A DNA stretch of 64,000 bases from DASXYG01 sp036502625 (lineage in GTDB: Bacteria; Actinomycetota; Actinomycetes; Streptosporangiales; Streptosporangiaceae). The position numbers and the translations under genes are program-made. Shown piece after piece: positions 57,058 through 64,000 of this stretch; positions within the stretch are counted from its first letter, which is position 1, and each line of letters opens with the position of its first letter. The notes under the pieces were generated by a model that did no database searches, was not told the origin of the DNA, and saw only the letters and a list, made by a program, of their open reading frames with translations. The stretch covers positions 85,742 through 149,741 of the forward strand of contig DASXYG010000016.1 in assembly GCA_036502625.1 (NCBI GenBank), written 5' to 3'.

Positions 57058-58605
57058 ATGGCCATGGCCCGCACCCGATGCGTCGCGGTGGTCGGCGTCG
57101 AGGGGCATCCGATCGACGTGGAGGCCGATGTGGCCGACGGCCTGGTCGGTCTGAACATCGTCGGCCTGCCCGACACGGCGCTGCGCGAGGCCCGCGACCG
57201 CATCCGCGCCGCGGTCGACAACAGCGGGGTCCACTGGCCGACCCGCCGCATCACCGTCGGCCTGTCCCCGGCCAGCCTGCCGAAGCGCGGCAGCGGATAC
57301 GACGCGGCCATCGCCGTCGCGATCCTCGCCGCCGCCGGCGAGGTGCCCGCGGCGGAGGTCGCCGACCGCGTGTTCCTCGGCGAGCTCGGGCTCGACGGCC
57401 AGATCCGTCCGGTCCGCGGCGTGCTCCCGGCCGTGCTCGGCGCCGTCACCGCGGGATACAAGCGCGTCGTCGTGGCGCCCGCCAACGCGACCGAAGCGCG
57501 CCTCGTGCCGGAGGTCGAGGTGACGGCCGCCCCGTCGCTGGTCGAGCTGATCGGGGTGCTCCGCGGCGAGCTGACCCCTGACGACCTGAGCCCCGGCCAC
57601 CCGTCCGCCACCATGCCCCCGCCGCCGCCGGGCTATCAGCGCCGCTCCGATGTCGACCTCGCCGATGTCGCGGGCCAGCCGGTGGCGCGCCGCGCCGTCG
57701 AGATCAGCGCCGCGGGCGGCCACCACCTGTTCCTCATCGGCTCGCCCGGCTCGGGGAAGACGATGCTGGCCGAGCGGCTCCCCACGATCCTGCCGCCGCT
57801 CACCACCGAGCAGGCGCTCGAGGTCACCGCCATCCACTCGGTCGCGGGCATGCTCCCGTCCCGCCGTCCGCTGGTCGCCGAGCCCCCGTTCTGCGCCCCC
57901 CACCACACGTCCACGCGCACGGCCATCATCGGCGGCGGCAGCACCAGCATCCGCCCCGGCGCCGCGAGCCTCGCCCACCGCGGCGTCCTGTTCATCGACG
58001 AAGCACCCGAGTGCGGCCGCGGCATGCTCGACTCCCTGCGCCAGCCGCTGGAGTCCGGCGAGGTGCTGATCGCCCGCGCCGCCGTGGTGGCCCGCTTCCC
58101 GGCGGCGTTCACCCTCGTCATGGCCGCCAACCCCTGCCCGTGCGCCCGTGCCGACACCGCGTCCGGCGCCTGCACCTGCACCCCCGGAACCAAGCGCGAC
58201 TACCTGGCCCGCCTGTCCGGCCCGCTCCTCGACCGCGTCGACCTCAAGATCCGCATGACCCCGCCGAGCCGCCGCGAGCTCCTGGCCGACCAAAGCGGCG
58301 CCGAACCCAGCGCCGCCGTCGCCGAACGCGTCCGCGCCGCCCGCTCCCGCGCCACCCACCGCCTCGCCGGCACCCCCTGGCGCACCAACGCCCAGGTCCC
58401 CGGCCGCGAGCTCCGCCGCGCCTTCGCCCCACCCCCCGAAGCCCTGGCGTGCCTCGACACCGCCCTCCGCCGAGGCGAACTCACGGCGCGCGGCGTCGAC
58501 CGGGTGATCCGCGTCGCCTGGACCGTTGCCGACCTGACCGCCGCGCCCGAGCCGGGCCCCAAAGAGATGAACTACGCCCTCGCCCTCTGGCTGGGCACCA
58601 CATGA
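57058..58605 (+). CDS. YifB/ComM-family Mg-chelatase-like AAA+ ATPase
   Basis: This 515-residue protein has an N-terminal Lon-like domain (VEADVADGLVGLNIVGLPDTALREARDRI, KRGSGYDAAIAVAILAA) and a Mg-chelatase AAA+ module: Walker A GSPGSGKTMLAERLP near 228-242, VLFIDEAPECGRGMLDSLRQPLE, and MAANPCPCARAD with a Cys cluster. ComM, its best-studied relative, is a helicase that helps branch migration during transformation. The ATG immediately follows yraN, and the stop overlaps dprA (ATGA), so the three genes form an operon. Confidence 0.94.
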   Translation: MAMARTRCVAVVGVEGHPIDVEADVADGLVGLNIVGLPDTALREARDRIRAAVDNSGVHWPTRRITVGLSPASLPKRGSGYDAAIAVAILAAAGEVPAAEVADRVFLGELGLDGQIRPVRGVLPAVLGAVTAGYKRVVVAPANATEARLVPEVEVTAAPSLVELIGVLRGELTPDDLSPGHPSATMPPPPPGYQRRSDVDLADVAGQPVARRAVEISAAGGHHLFLIGSPGSGKTMLAERLPTILPPLTTEQALEVTAIHSVAGMLPSRRPLVAEPPFCAPHHTSTRTAIIGGGSTSIRPGAASLAHRGVLFIDEAPECGRGMLDSLRQPLESGEVLIARAAVVARFPAAFTLVMAANPCPCARADTASGACTCTPGTKRDYLARLSGPLLDRVDLKIRMTPPSRRELLADQSGAEPSAAVAERVRAARSRATHRLAGTPWRTNAQVPGRELRRAFAPPPEALACLDTALRRGELTARGVDRVIRVAWTVADLTAAPEPGPKEMNYALALWLGTT

Positions 58606-59879
58606 CCGCCCCCGGCGCCGCGTCCGCGCCCCCCGCGCCCGGCCGTGGCGCCGCCCCTCCCCGTAAGAGGGCCGGGCCGCCAGTCGCCGACGAACGCACC
58701 GCCCTGGCCTGGCTCACCGCGCTCACCGAGCCCGCCGACATCACGATGCGCCTGCTCATCGACGCCCTAGGCGCCCCGGCCACGCTGGCCGCGATCCGCT
58801 CACCCCACCCACCGGAACCCGGCGACCTGGCCGCGGTGGCGGCCCCCGTCACGGAGTCCCGCGTCCCGGAAGGCGAGGCGATCGCCCGGATCACCCGGAG
58901 CCTGGCCCGATGGCGCACCCGCCTCGGCGGCATCGACCCCCCGCGCTCCCTCGACGCCTGCGCCGCGATGGGCGGCCGGTTCGTGATCCCCGGCGACCCG
59001 GAATGGCCCACCCAGCTCGACGACCTCGCCGCCGCCCGGCCGTACGGCCTCTGGCTGCGCGGCAACGGCAACCTCCGGTTCGCCTGCCTGCGATCGGCGG
59101 CGCTCGTCGGCTCTCGCGCCGCCACCGACTACGGCCTGCACGTAGCCGTCGAGCTGGGCGGCGATCTGGCCGAGCGCGGCTGGGCGGTGGTCTCCGGCGG
59201 GGCGTTCGGCATCGACGCCCGCGCCCACCGCGGCGCCCTCACGGAACACGGCCGCACGATCGCGGTCCTCGCCTGCGGTGCGGACGTGGCGTACCCCGCC
59301 AGCCACACGGGCCTGTTCGAGGAGATCGCCGAGACCGGGGTGATCGTCAGCGAGTGGCCGCCGGGCGCCCGGCCGTACCGCGGCCGCTTCCTCGTCCGCA
59401 ACCGCGTCATCGCGGCGCTGACCCGCGGCACGGTCGTCGTGGAGGCCGCCCCCCGCAGCGGCGCCCTGAGCACCGCCCGCCACGCCCGCGACCTCAGCCG
59501 CCACGTCATGGCCGTCCCCGGCCCGATCACCTCGGAGACCTCACGCGGCTGCCACCGCATCCTCCGCGAGTGGAACGCCACCTGCGTCACCTCCGCCGAC
59601 GAGGTGATCGAGCAGATCGGCCTGATCGGCGACGACCTGGCCACCCCCCAGCGCCCGCCGGTCCTCCCGCGCGACCGCCTCGACCCCGACACCCGCCGCG
59701 TCCTGGACGCCATCCCCGCCCGCGCCCCGGGCGCCGGCCCGGCCACCGTCGCCACCGAGTCCGGCATCGAGCTCGACACCACCATCGCCTGCCTCGGCCA
59801 CCTGGCCGCCGGCGGCTTCATCGAACACACCCCGACCGGCTGGCACCTCCGCCAAGACCCAGCCGGTCCCAGAAAATGA
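58602..59879 (+). CDS. dprA: DNA-processing protein DprA
   Basis: DprA loads RecA on incoming single-stranded DNA. The 425-residue protein has the DprA Rossmann core: AALVGSRAATDYGLHVAVELG, AVVSGGAFGIDARAHRGAL, IAVLACGADVAYPASH, FLVRNRVIAALTRGTVVVEAAPRSGAL and HVMAVPGPITSETSRGCHRIL. A winged-helix domain ends the chain. The N-terminal 35 residues are low complexity. ATG 58602 overlaps the yifB stop. Xer recombinase normally follows directly; here three genes intervene. Confidence 0.94.
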   Translation: MTAPGAASAPPAPGRGAAPPRKRAGPPVADERTALAWLTALTEPADITMRLLIDALGAPATLAAIRSPHPPEPGDLAAVAAPVTESRVPEGEAIARITRSLARWRTRLGGIDPPRSLDACAAMGGRFVIPGDPEWPTQLDDLAAARPYGLWLRGNGNLRFACLRSAALVGSRAATDYGLHVAVELGGDLAERGWAVVSGGAFGIDARAHRGALTEHGRTIAVLACGADVAYPASHTGLFEEIAETGVIVSEWPPGARPYRGRFLVRNRVIAALTRGTVVVEAAPRSGALSTARHARDLSRHVMAVPGPITSETSRGCHRILREWNATCVTSADEVIEQIGLIGDDLATPQRPPVLPRDRLDPDTRRVLDAIPARAPGAGPATVATESGIELDTTIACLGHLAAGGFIEHTPTGWHLRQDPAGPRK

Positions 59880-59909
59880 CGGCCCCCGTAACGATGGAGG
59901 AATCCAGGC

Positions 59910-60941
59910 GTGCGCCCATCCAAGCCCACCCTCGGCCCGCGGCTCCGGGACGAACTCGGCCCGGTGACCTGGTCGCAGCCGGTGGACAGCAGCCCCCGAT
60001 CCCACGTGTGGCGCGCCGAGCTCAACGGAACGCCCGCGGTGATCAAGCAGATCGACTCCGGCCCGGACCCCGACGCCCGATTCCGGCGCGAGGTCACCGC
60101 CCTCCGCCTCGCCGCGCGGGCCGACCCGCCCGTGGTGCCCGCGATCCTCGGCACCGACCCCGGCCGGCGGATCCTCGTCCTGGAGCACATCGCGAGCACC
60201 CCCCGGCGGGACGACTGGATCGTCGGCTACGCAACGGCGCTGGCCCGCCTCCACGCGGCCACCACCGACCACGACCGGGAATCACTGCCGCCCTGGTCGC
60301 CACCCACGGCCGCCGACCTGGAGGCGTTCCTCCGGCTGGCCCGCAGGCTCGGCGCCGAGGTGACCCCGGCGGCCCGGCGGGAACTTCAGGCCGTCCTGCA
60401 CCGGCTCGGCCGCCCCACCGGCCACGCGCTGCTGCACGGCGACCCCTGTCCGGACAACACGATCCCCACCAGCACCGGAACCCGCTTCGTCGACCTCGAA
60501 CAGGCCACATTCGGCGACGGCTTGACCGAGCTCGCCTACCTCCGCATCGGATTCCCGACCTGCTGGTGCGTCACCGCCCCACCCCCACACCTGCTGGACC
60601 AGGCCGAACACGCCTACCGCACGACCTGGCGCACCGCCACCGGCACCGCGCCCCGCGGCGACCTCACCGACGCCTGCATCGGCTGGCTGCTCCGCGGCGA
60701 CGCCCTGGTCGAACGCGCCCGCCGCAACGGACCCGACCACCTGGCCACGGTGACCCATCACGACTGGCGCTGGGGCACCGCGACCGCCCGTCAACGCCTC
60801 CTCCACCGCCTGGCCACCGTCCGCGACACCACCGCGAGCCGCGCCGACCTCGCCAGCACCCACGCGCTGGCCGCCGCCGCGCACACCCGCATGCTCCACC
60901 GATGGCCCGCTCTCCGGCCCGTCCCCGCCCGGCATCCATGA
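59910..60941 (+). CDS. Aminoglycoside-phosphotransferase-family kinase
   Basis: This 343-residue protein has the APH-type kinase fold. It has the catalytic loop LLHGDPCPDN (His176, Asp178, Asn183), the metal-binding FVDLEQATFGD, and an N-lobe with the V-I-K-Q lysine region (NGTPAVIKQIDSGPDPDARFRREV). The family includes antibiotic kinases, choline kinases and others; no specific residue identifies the substrate. TGGAGGA precedes GTG 59910, 30 bases after dprA, so it may be transcribed with it. Its GC-rich, Thr-Ala-rich C-terminus is a poorly conserved tail. Confidence 0.85.
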   Translation: MRPSKPTLGPRLRDELGPVTWSQPVDSSPRSHVWRAELNGTPAVIKQIDSGPDPDARFRREVTALRLAARADPPVVPAILGTDPGRRILVLEHIASTPRRDDWIVGYATALARLHAATTDHDRESLPPWSPPTAADLEAFLRLARRLGAEVTPAARRELQAVLHRLGRPTGHALLHGDPCPDNTIPTSTGTRFVDLEQATFGDGLTELAYLRIGFPTCWCVTAPPPHLLDQAEHAYRTTWRTATGTAPRGDLTDACIGWLLRGDALVERARRNGPDHLATVTHHDWRWGTATARQRLLHRLATVRDTTASRADLASTHALAAAAHTRMLHRWPALRPVPARHP

Positions 60942-60955
60942 CCGCCGCCGGTGAG

Positions 60956-61354
60956 TCAGCGGGCGAATTTCCGGATCGCCGCCGGGGTGACGGGGGTGAA
61001 GAAGTTGACGAGGTTGCCGTCCGGGTCGCGGAACAGGAGGGAGCGGTTGCCCCAGGGCATGGTGGTGGGCTCGGCGACGAAGTCGGTGATGAAGGCGGTC
61101 AGGTTCTGGTGGATCCGGTCCACGTCGTCGACGAGGAACTCGGTGATCACGCTGTGGTTGGCCGCGGGGCGGGCCGAGCCCGGGGCGAACACGGGGACCG
61201 TCCGGGTGCCGGCGATCGCGAGGGTGGCGTTCGGGGTCCCGAGCTCGGCGAAGTCCTCGGTCGCCCAGGTCGCCTGAAGCCCGGTGGCCCGCTCGTAGAA
61301 GTCGACGAGCCGGGCGACGTCGCCGGTGATGATGCGGATCGAGACGAAGTCCAT
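60956..61354 (-). CDS. VOC-superfamily (glyoxalase-like) protein
   Basis: This 132-residue protein has the paired beta-alpha-beta-beta-beta fold of the VOC superfamily: MDFVSIRIITGDVARLVDFYERATGL at the start and WGNRSLLFRDPDGNLVNFFTPV at the end. The usual metal His near the start is Ile/Arg, and the final Glu is Asn-Phe-Phe. It may therefore bind a ligand, as bleomycin-resistance proteins do, rather than catalyse glyoxalase chemistry. GGGAG precedes ATG 61354. It is divergent from a WYL regulator, which probably controls it. Confidence 0.86.
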   Translation of the reverse strand: MDFVSIRIITGDVARLVDFYERATGLQATWATEDFAELGTPNATLAIAGTRTVPVFAPGSARPAANHSVITEFLVDDVDRIHQNLTAFITDFVAEPTTMPWGNRSLLFRDPDGNLVNFFTPVTPAAIRKFAR

Positions 61355-61394
61355 GGTGATCTCCCTGGTTGGCCGAACCGTGCACCCCGCAGGC

Positions 61395-61426
61395 TAGGGG
61401 AAATAGTGGACAGAAACGGTCCCCTA
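61395..61426. promoter_or_regulatory. Inverted repeat in VOC/WYL divergent gap
   Basis: TAGGGGA (61395-61401) and TCCCCTA (61420-61426) form an inverted repeat with an 18-base spacer between the divergent VOC and WYL genes. It lies over both likely promoters, so it is a candidate operator for the WYL regulator. Confidence 0.45.
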
Positions 61427-61433
61427 TTCGCGT

Positions 61434-61439
61434 TAGGGT
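61434..61439 (+). promoter_or_regulatory. Candidate -10 for leaderless WYL regulator
   Basis: TAGGGT ends 6 bases before ATG 61446. There is no ribosome binding site between them. Confidence 0.42.
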
Positions 61440-61445
61440 GCGAAG

Positions 61446-62456
61446 ATGCCTCGACCGACCGGGCGCGTGCTGACCCTCCTGGAGCTGCTTCAGTCGGGCG
61501 GCACCCGCACGATCGCCGAGCTGGCCGACCGGCTCGGCGTCGAGGGCCGCACCGTGCGGCGCTACGTGGACCACCTGATCGACCTCGACGTGCCCGTGGA
61601 GTCGGTGCGCGGCCGCTACGGCGGCTACCGGCTCGGCCCCGGCTATCGCATGCCGCCGCTCATGCTCGGCGATGACGAGGCGCTGGCCGTGCTGCTCGGC
61701 TTGGTCGCCGGCCGCCGAGCCGGGTGGGCGACGACCCAGCGGACGGCCGGCGAGACGGCATCGGCCAAGATCCGCCGGGTGCTGCCCACGCACATCGCCC
61801 GGCGGCTCGACACCCTCCTGGAATCGCTCGCGTTCACCGACCAGCCCGGCGACCCCGCCGTTCCGGACTCCGAGGTGCTGCTCACCATCGCCGACGCCGT
61901 ACGCCACCGCAGGCCGGTCTCGATCAGATACACCGACCGCGACGGCCGGCGCAGCGAACGCACGCTGCACGCGTACGGGATCGTCGCCCACGCGGGCCGG
62001 TGGTACGTCACGGGCGCGGATACCGGCATCGCCGAAGACCGCACCTTCCGCCTCGACCGCATCGCGGACGCCCGCACCCTGCCCGGCTCGTTCGAGGCGC
62101 CTCCGGGCCCCGATCCGGCGCAGCGCGTGCTGTCCGGGTTCGCCACGGCGGAGTACCGGCACGAGGTGACCCTGCGGATCCACGGAACGCCGGAACAGAT
62201 CCGCCCCCACCTCCCCGCCAGCGTCGCGACCCTAGAGGAGGACACGGCCGCCGCGGGCGAGTCCGCCCCGGCCGAGCGCTGGCTCCGCGTCGACCTACGG
62301 GCAGAACGCCTCGACTGGCTCCCCCCGGTCCTGGCCGCCCTCGACCGCCCGTTCATCATCGACCGCCCCGACGAGCTGCGCGACCTCGTCATCGCGCTCG
62401 CGAACCGCCTCACGTCCAACGCCCGGCGGCCCCCGTGTCCACGGCCCACGCAATGA
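61446..62456 (+). CDS. YafY-type WYL-domain transcriptional regulator
   Basis: This 336-residue protein has an N-terminal HTH_11 domain (RVLTLLELLQSGGTRTIAELADRLGVEGRTVRRYVDHL), then the wing RGRYGGYRLGPGYRMPPLMLGDDEALA, and a WYL domain (RRPVSIRYTDRDGRRSERTLHAYGIVAHAGRWYVTG) followed by a WCX extension. Actinobacterial members often regulate the adjacent small gene in response to a ligand or nucleic acid. Here the divergent VOC gene is the likely target. ATG 61446 fits a leaderless start. Confidence 0.9.
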   Translation: MPRPTGRVLTLLELLQSGGTRTIAELADRLGVEGRTVRRYVDHLIDLDVPVESVRGRYGGYRLGPGYRMPPLMLGDDEALAVLLGLVAGRRAGWATTQRTAGETASAKIRRVLPTHIARRLDTLLESLAFTDQPGDPAVPDSEVLLTIADAVRHRRPVSIRYTDRDGRRSERTLHAYGIVAHAGRWYVTGADTGIAEDRTFRLDRIADARTLPGSFEAPPGPDPAQRVLSGFATAEYRHEVTLRIHGTPEQIRPHLPASVATLEEDTAAAGESAPAERWLRVDLRAERLDWLPPVLAALDRPFIIDRPDELRDLVIALANRLTSNARRPPCPRPTQ

Positions 62457-62692
62457 CCGTCCGATCGCAAGGGGGCGCATACCTCGACCCGGCCAGGCAC
62501 CCGGGCTGGAGATGGAGCTGGTCAGGGCGTGGGCCGAGGGCCGTGCGCGGGGTTGAGGGGTGGCCGGATGCGGTGGTGGGGTCGAGATGGGGACGAGGCG
62601 GGGCGAGAGTGTGGGCGGAGGATGGAGCTGGGGCGAGGTTGGGTGTATGGCGGGGGTAGGTCAGAGCGAGGGCTGAGGCAGGGAGTTGGGTT
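62457..62692 (+). other. Purine-rich, G-skewed intergenic stretch before xerC
   Basis: These 236 bases hold no gene I can support. The plus strand is unusually G-rich with short direct repeats (for example GATGGAGCTGG near 62510 and 62622). It ends in GGGAG, the ribosome binding site of xerC. No convincing promoter was found. Confidence 0.5.
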
Positions 62693-63637
62693 GTGGTGGT
62701 GAAGGGCCGGGGTGAGGGGAGCGGGGCGGCGTCTTCTAGGGGGATCGAGGAGGTGCTGGGGGCGTTCGAGCGGCACCTCCGGCTGGAGCGGATGGTGTCG
62801 CCGCATACGGTGCGGGCTTATCTCGGTGATGTGCGGGCGTTGTGCGCGTACGCCGCGGAGCAGGGGGTCCGGTCGCTGGACGGGCTGGATATCGGGGTGC
62901 TCCGGGGGTGGCTGGCGCGGTTGCGTGACGAGAGGGCGGCGCGGGCGTCGATGGCGCGGCGCGGTGCGGCGGCGCGGACGTTCACCGCGTTCGCGCACCG
63001 GAGCGGCCTGCTGGAGGTGGACCCGGGGCCGCTGCTCGGCGTTCCGAAGGCGCACCGGACGCTGCCGGAGGTGCTGCGGCAGGACGAGGTCGCCGCGGTG
63101 CTCGACGCGGCCGCCGACGACGAGGGGGACCCGCGCGCGCTGCGCGACCGGGTCGTGCTCGAACTGCTCTACGCGACCGGGGCGCGCGTCGGCGAACTCT
63201 GCGGGCTCGACGTGGACGATGTGGATCTTGAGCGGCGCACGATCCGGGTGCTCGGCAAGGGCGCCAAGGAGCGCACCATCCCGATGGGCGGACCCGCCGC
63301 CGACGCCCTCGACCGGTGGCTCCGCCTGGGGCGCCCCGCGCTGACGACCGCCGCCAGCGGCGCCGCGCTCCTCCTCGGCGACCGCGGCGGCAGGCTCGGG
63401 CAGCGCAGCGCGAGGCGCATCGTGCACCGCTACCTGGACGCCGTCGACGGCACCCCGGACATGGGCCCGCACGGCCTCCGCCACACAACCGCGACCCACC
63501 TCCTCGAGGGAGGCGCCGACCTCAGAAGCGTCCAGGAGATCCTCGGCCACGCATCGCTCGGCACCACCCAGATCTATACGCATGTCTCCATCGAGCGCCT
63601 CAAGTCCAGCTACACACAGGCACATCCGCGCGCCTGA
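62693..63637 (+). CDS. xerC: Tyrosine recombinase XerC
   Basis: Xer recombinases resolve chromosome dimers at dif. The 314-residue protein has the N-terminal SAM-like domain (FERHLRLERMVSPHTVRAYLGDVRAL) and the catalytic residues of tyrosine recombinases: Arg165 (GARVGELC), Lys189 (LGKGAKER), His260 and Arg263 (GPHGLRHTTATHLLEGG), His286 (LGHASLGTTQIYTHV) and Tyr295. GTG 62693 is used with GGGAG upstream; GTG 62696 is also possible. Location near dprA is the standard actinobacterial position of the Xer gene, so it is a housekeeping enzyme and not phage-borne. Confidence 0.93.
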   Translation: MVVKGRGEGSGAASSRGIEEVLGAFERHLRLERMVSPHTVRAYLGDVRALCAYAAEQGVRSLDGLDIGVLRGWLARLRDERAARASMARRGAAARTFTAFAHRSGLLEVDPGPLLGVPKAHRTLPEVLRQDEVAAVLDAAADDEGDPRALRDRVVLELLYATGARVGELCGLDVDDVDLERRTIRVLGKGAKERTIPMGGPAADALDRWLRLGRPALTTAASGAALLLGDRGGRLGQRSARRIVHRYLDAVDGTPDMGPHGLRHTTATHLLEGGADLRSVQEILGHASLGTTQIYTHVSIERLKSSYTQAHPRA

Positions 63638-63734
63638 TCCTGGTCGCGATCCTTATGGCGGCCGTGGGGGTTGCGGTTGCTGCGTACGCGCCTGATCCCG
63701 GTCCGGGTCCGCGTCCGGGTGGCTTGCGCGGGCT

Positions 63735-63986
63735 CGTGTGGCTGAGCAGGTCCTGGGTTCGCGTCCGGGCTTGTGGCTTGCGCCTGCCCGTGCGCTGAAC
63801 ACGTCTCGGGTTCGGGGTTGGAGCTTGCGCGTGCGGCTGGACAGGTCGCGGGGCTGGGGCTGGGGCTGGGGCTGGATTTGTGGCTCGGACTCGCATGGCT
63901 GAACTGGTCTCCGGTCCGGGGCTGGGCTTGGGGCTTGTGCAGGCTCGTGTGGCTGAGCGGGTCTCTGGCCCGCGACCAGGCTTGGG
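63735..63986 (+). repeat. Degenerate tandem repeat of about 54 bp
   Basis: Five copies of an 18-base anchor of the form CGTGYGGCTGARCAGGTC start at about 63735, 63789, 63830, 63892 and 63946. The spacings are 54, 41, 62 and 54 bases. Between anchors a GGCTTG(G/T)GGCTTGCGC-like tail recurs. Copies differ at many positions and lengths vary, so the array is old or imperfectly copied. It may continue past the window. Confidence 0.7.
63850..63873 (+). repeat. Four tandem GGGGCT units, potential G-quadruplex
   Basis: Four consecutive GGGGCT units lie in the third copy of the 54-bp repeat. Four G-tracts of four with 2-base loops are a textbook G-quadruplex pattern on the plus strand. Formation in the cell is not shown by sequence. 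Confidence 0.65.
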
Positions 63987-64000
63987 GCTTGCGCGGGGGG

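Larger units (their letters stand above)
63638..64000. other. Gene-free low-complexity end of window
   Basis: These 363 bases contain no gene I can support. They are made of degenerate copies of a roughly 54-bp repeat and a GGGGCT run. A Pro/Ala-rich open frame on the minus strand is a by-product of the repeat. In related genomes a secreted peptidase and rpsB-tsf would follow, but none is in view. Confidence 0.6.

Noticed and set aside
63600..63896. Pro/Ala-rich minus-strand frame at the end of the window
   Set aside because: It reads through the degenerate tandem repeat and overlaps the xerC end. There is no start context and no recognisable domain.
1..64000. tRNA, rRNA or prophage genes
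   Set aside because: No cloverleaf with a CCA-type end, no rRNA core sequence and no phage structural genes were recognised by eye. A tRNA/rRNA covariance search would settle this.

Overview
The window is a chromosomal segment of a high-GC actinomycete. The evidence is the very high third-position GC, the many GTG starts, and the actinobacterial gene order thiL / rpmB / recG / rsmD-coaD / yceD-rpmF-rnc-mutM / smc / ftsY / amtB-glnK-glnD / ffh / rpsP-khpA / rimM-trmD-rplS / lepB / rnhB / yraN-yifB-dprA / xerC. The genes fit a Streptosporangiales or Thermomonosporaceae-like organism, but the exact family is an inference. No rRNA, tRNA, CRISPR array or intact insertion sequence was seen.

Layout. 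1-3144: a DUF3515 lipoprotein (cut by the window edge), a stand-alone Lrp/AsnC ligand-binding domain, thiL, two membrane-anchored orphan proteins (one with a cellulose-binding-like domain) and rpmB. 3256-11752: a TMEM175-like channel, a DhaL/FakA-type protein with an unusual 18-residue tandem repeat, a degenerate MFS protein, recG, a rhomboid protease, rsmD and coaD. 11826-14637: yceD-rpmF-rnc-mutM, with a strong hairpin ahead of rnc. 14555-21673: a DedA protein, an ABC exporter divergent from its MarR-type regulator, acylphosphatase, a small coiled-coil protein, an IclR regulator, an orphan ABC ATPase with degenerate motifs and an esterase. 21823-32775: smc and ftsY flank an insert made of an IS630-HTH/GntR-FCD fusion regulator, an MFS transporter, a flavin/Fe-S demethylase-like enzyme and an AI-2E permease. 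32800-36504: a MurA with Asp in place of the catalytic Cys, an MFS transporter and a TetR regulator. 36771-43905: amtB-glnK-glnD behind a candidate GlnR box, then ffh, a GNAT acetyltransferase, rpsP and khpA.

Between khpA and rimM, genes that are adjacent in most actinomycetes, sits an 8.5-kb cassette (43966-52437). It holds a TetR regulator convergent with a tightly overlapping operon for a cyclase-family hydrolase, a fused DppD-DppF ATPase, a peptide-type binding lipoprotein, two permeases and an amidase. This looks like uptake and hydrolysis of one amide-containing compound. Its promoter carries a palindrome between -35 and -10. The housekeeping block then resumes with rimM-trmD-rplS-lepB-rnhB-DUF2469-yraN-yifB-dprA. 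A second insert (phosphotransferase, VOC protein, WYL regulator) separates dprA from xerC, and the window ends in a degenerate tandem repeat with a GGGGCT run.

Recurrent themes are -10-like hexamers of the form TAGNNT lying 6-9 bases before ATG codons (candidate leaderless genes), perfect bidirectional terminators between convergent genes, and regulator/transporter/enzyme cassettes spliced into otherwise conserved information-processing gene order.
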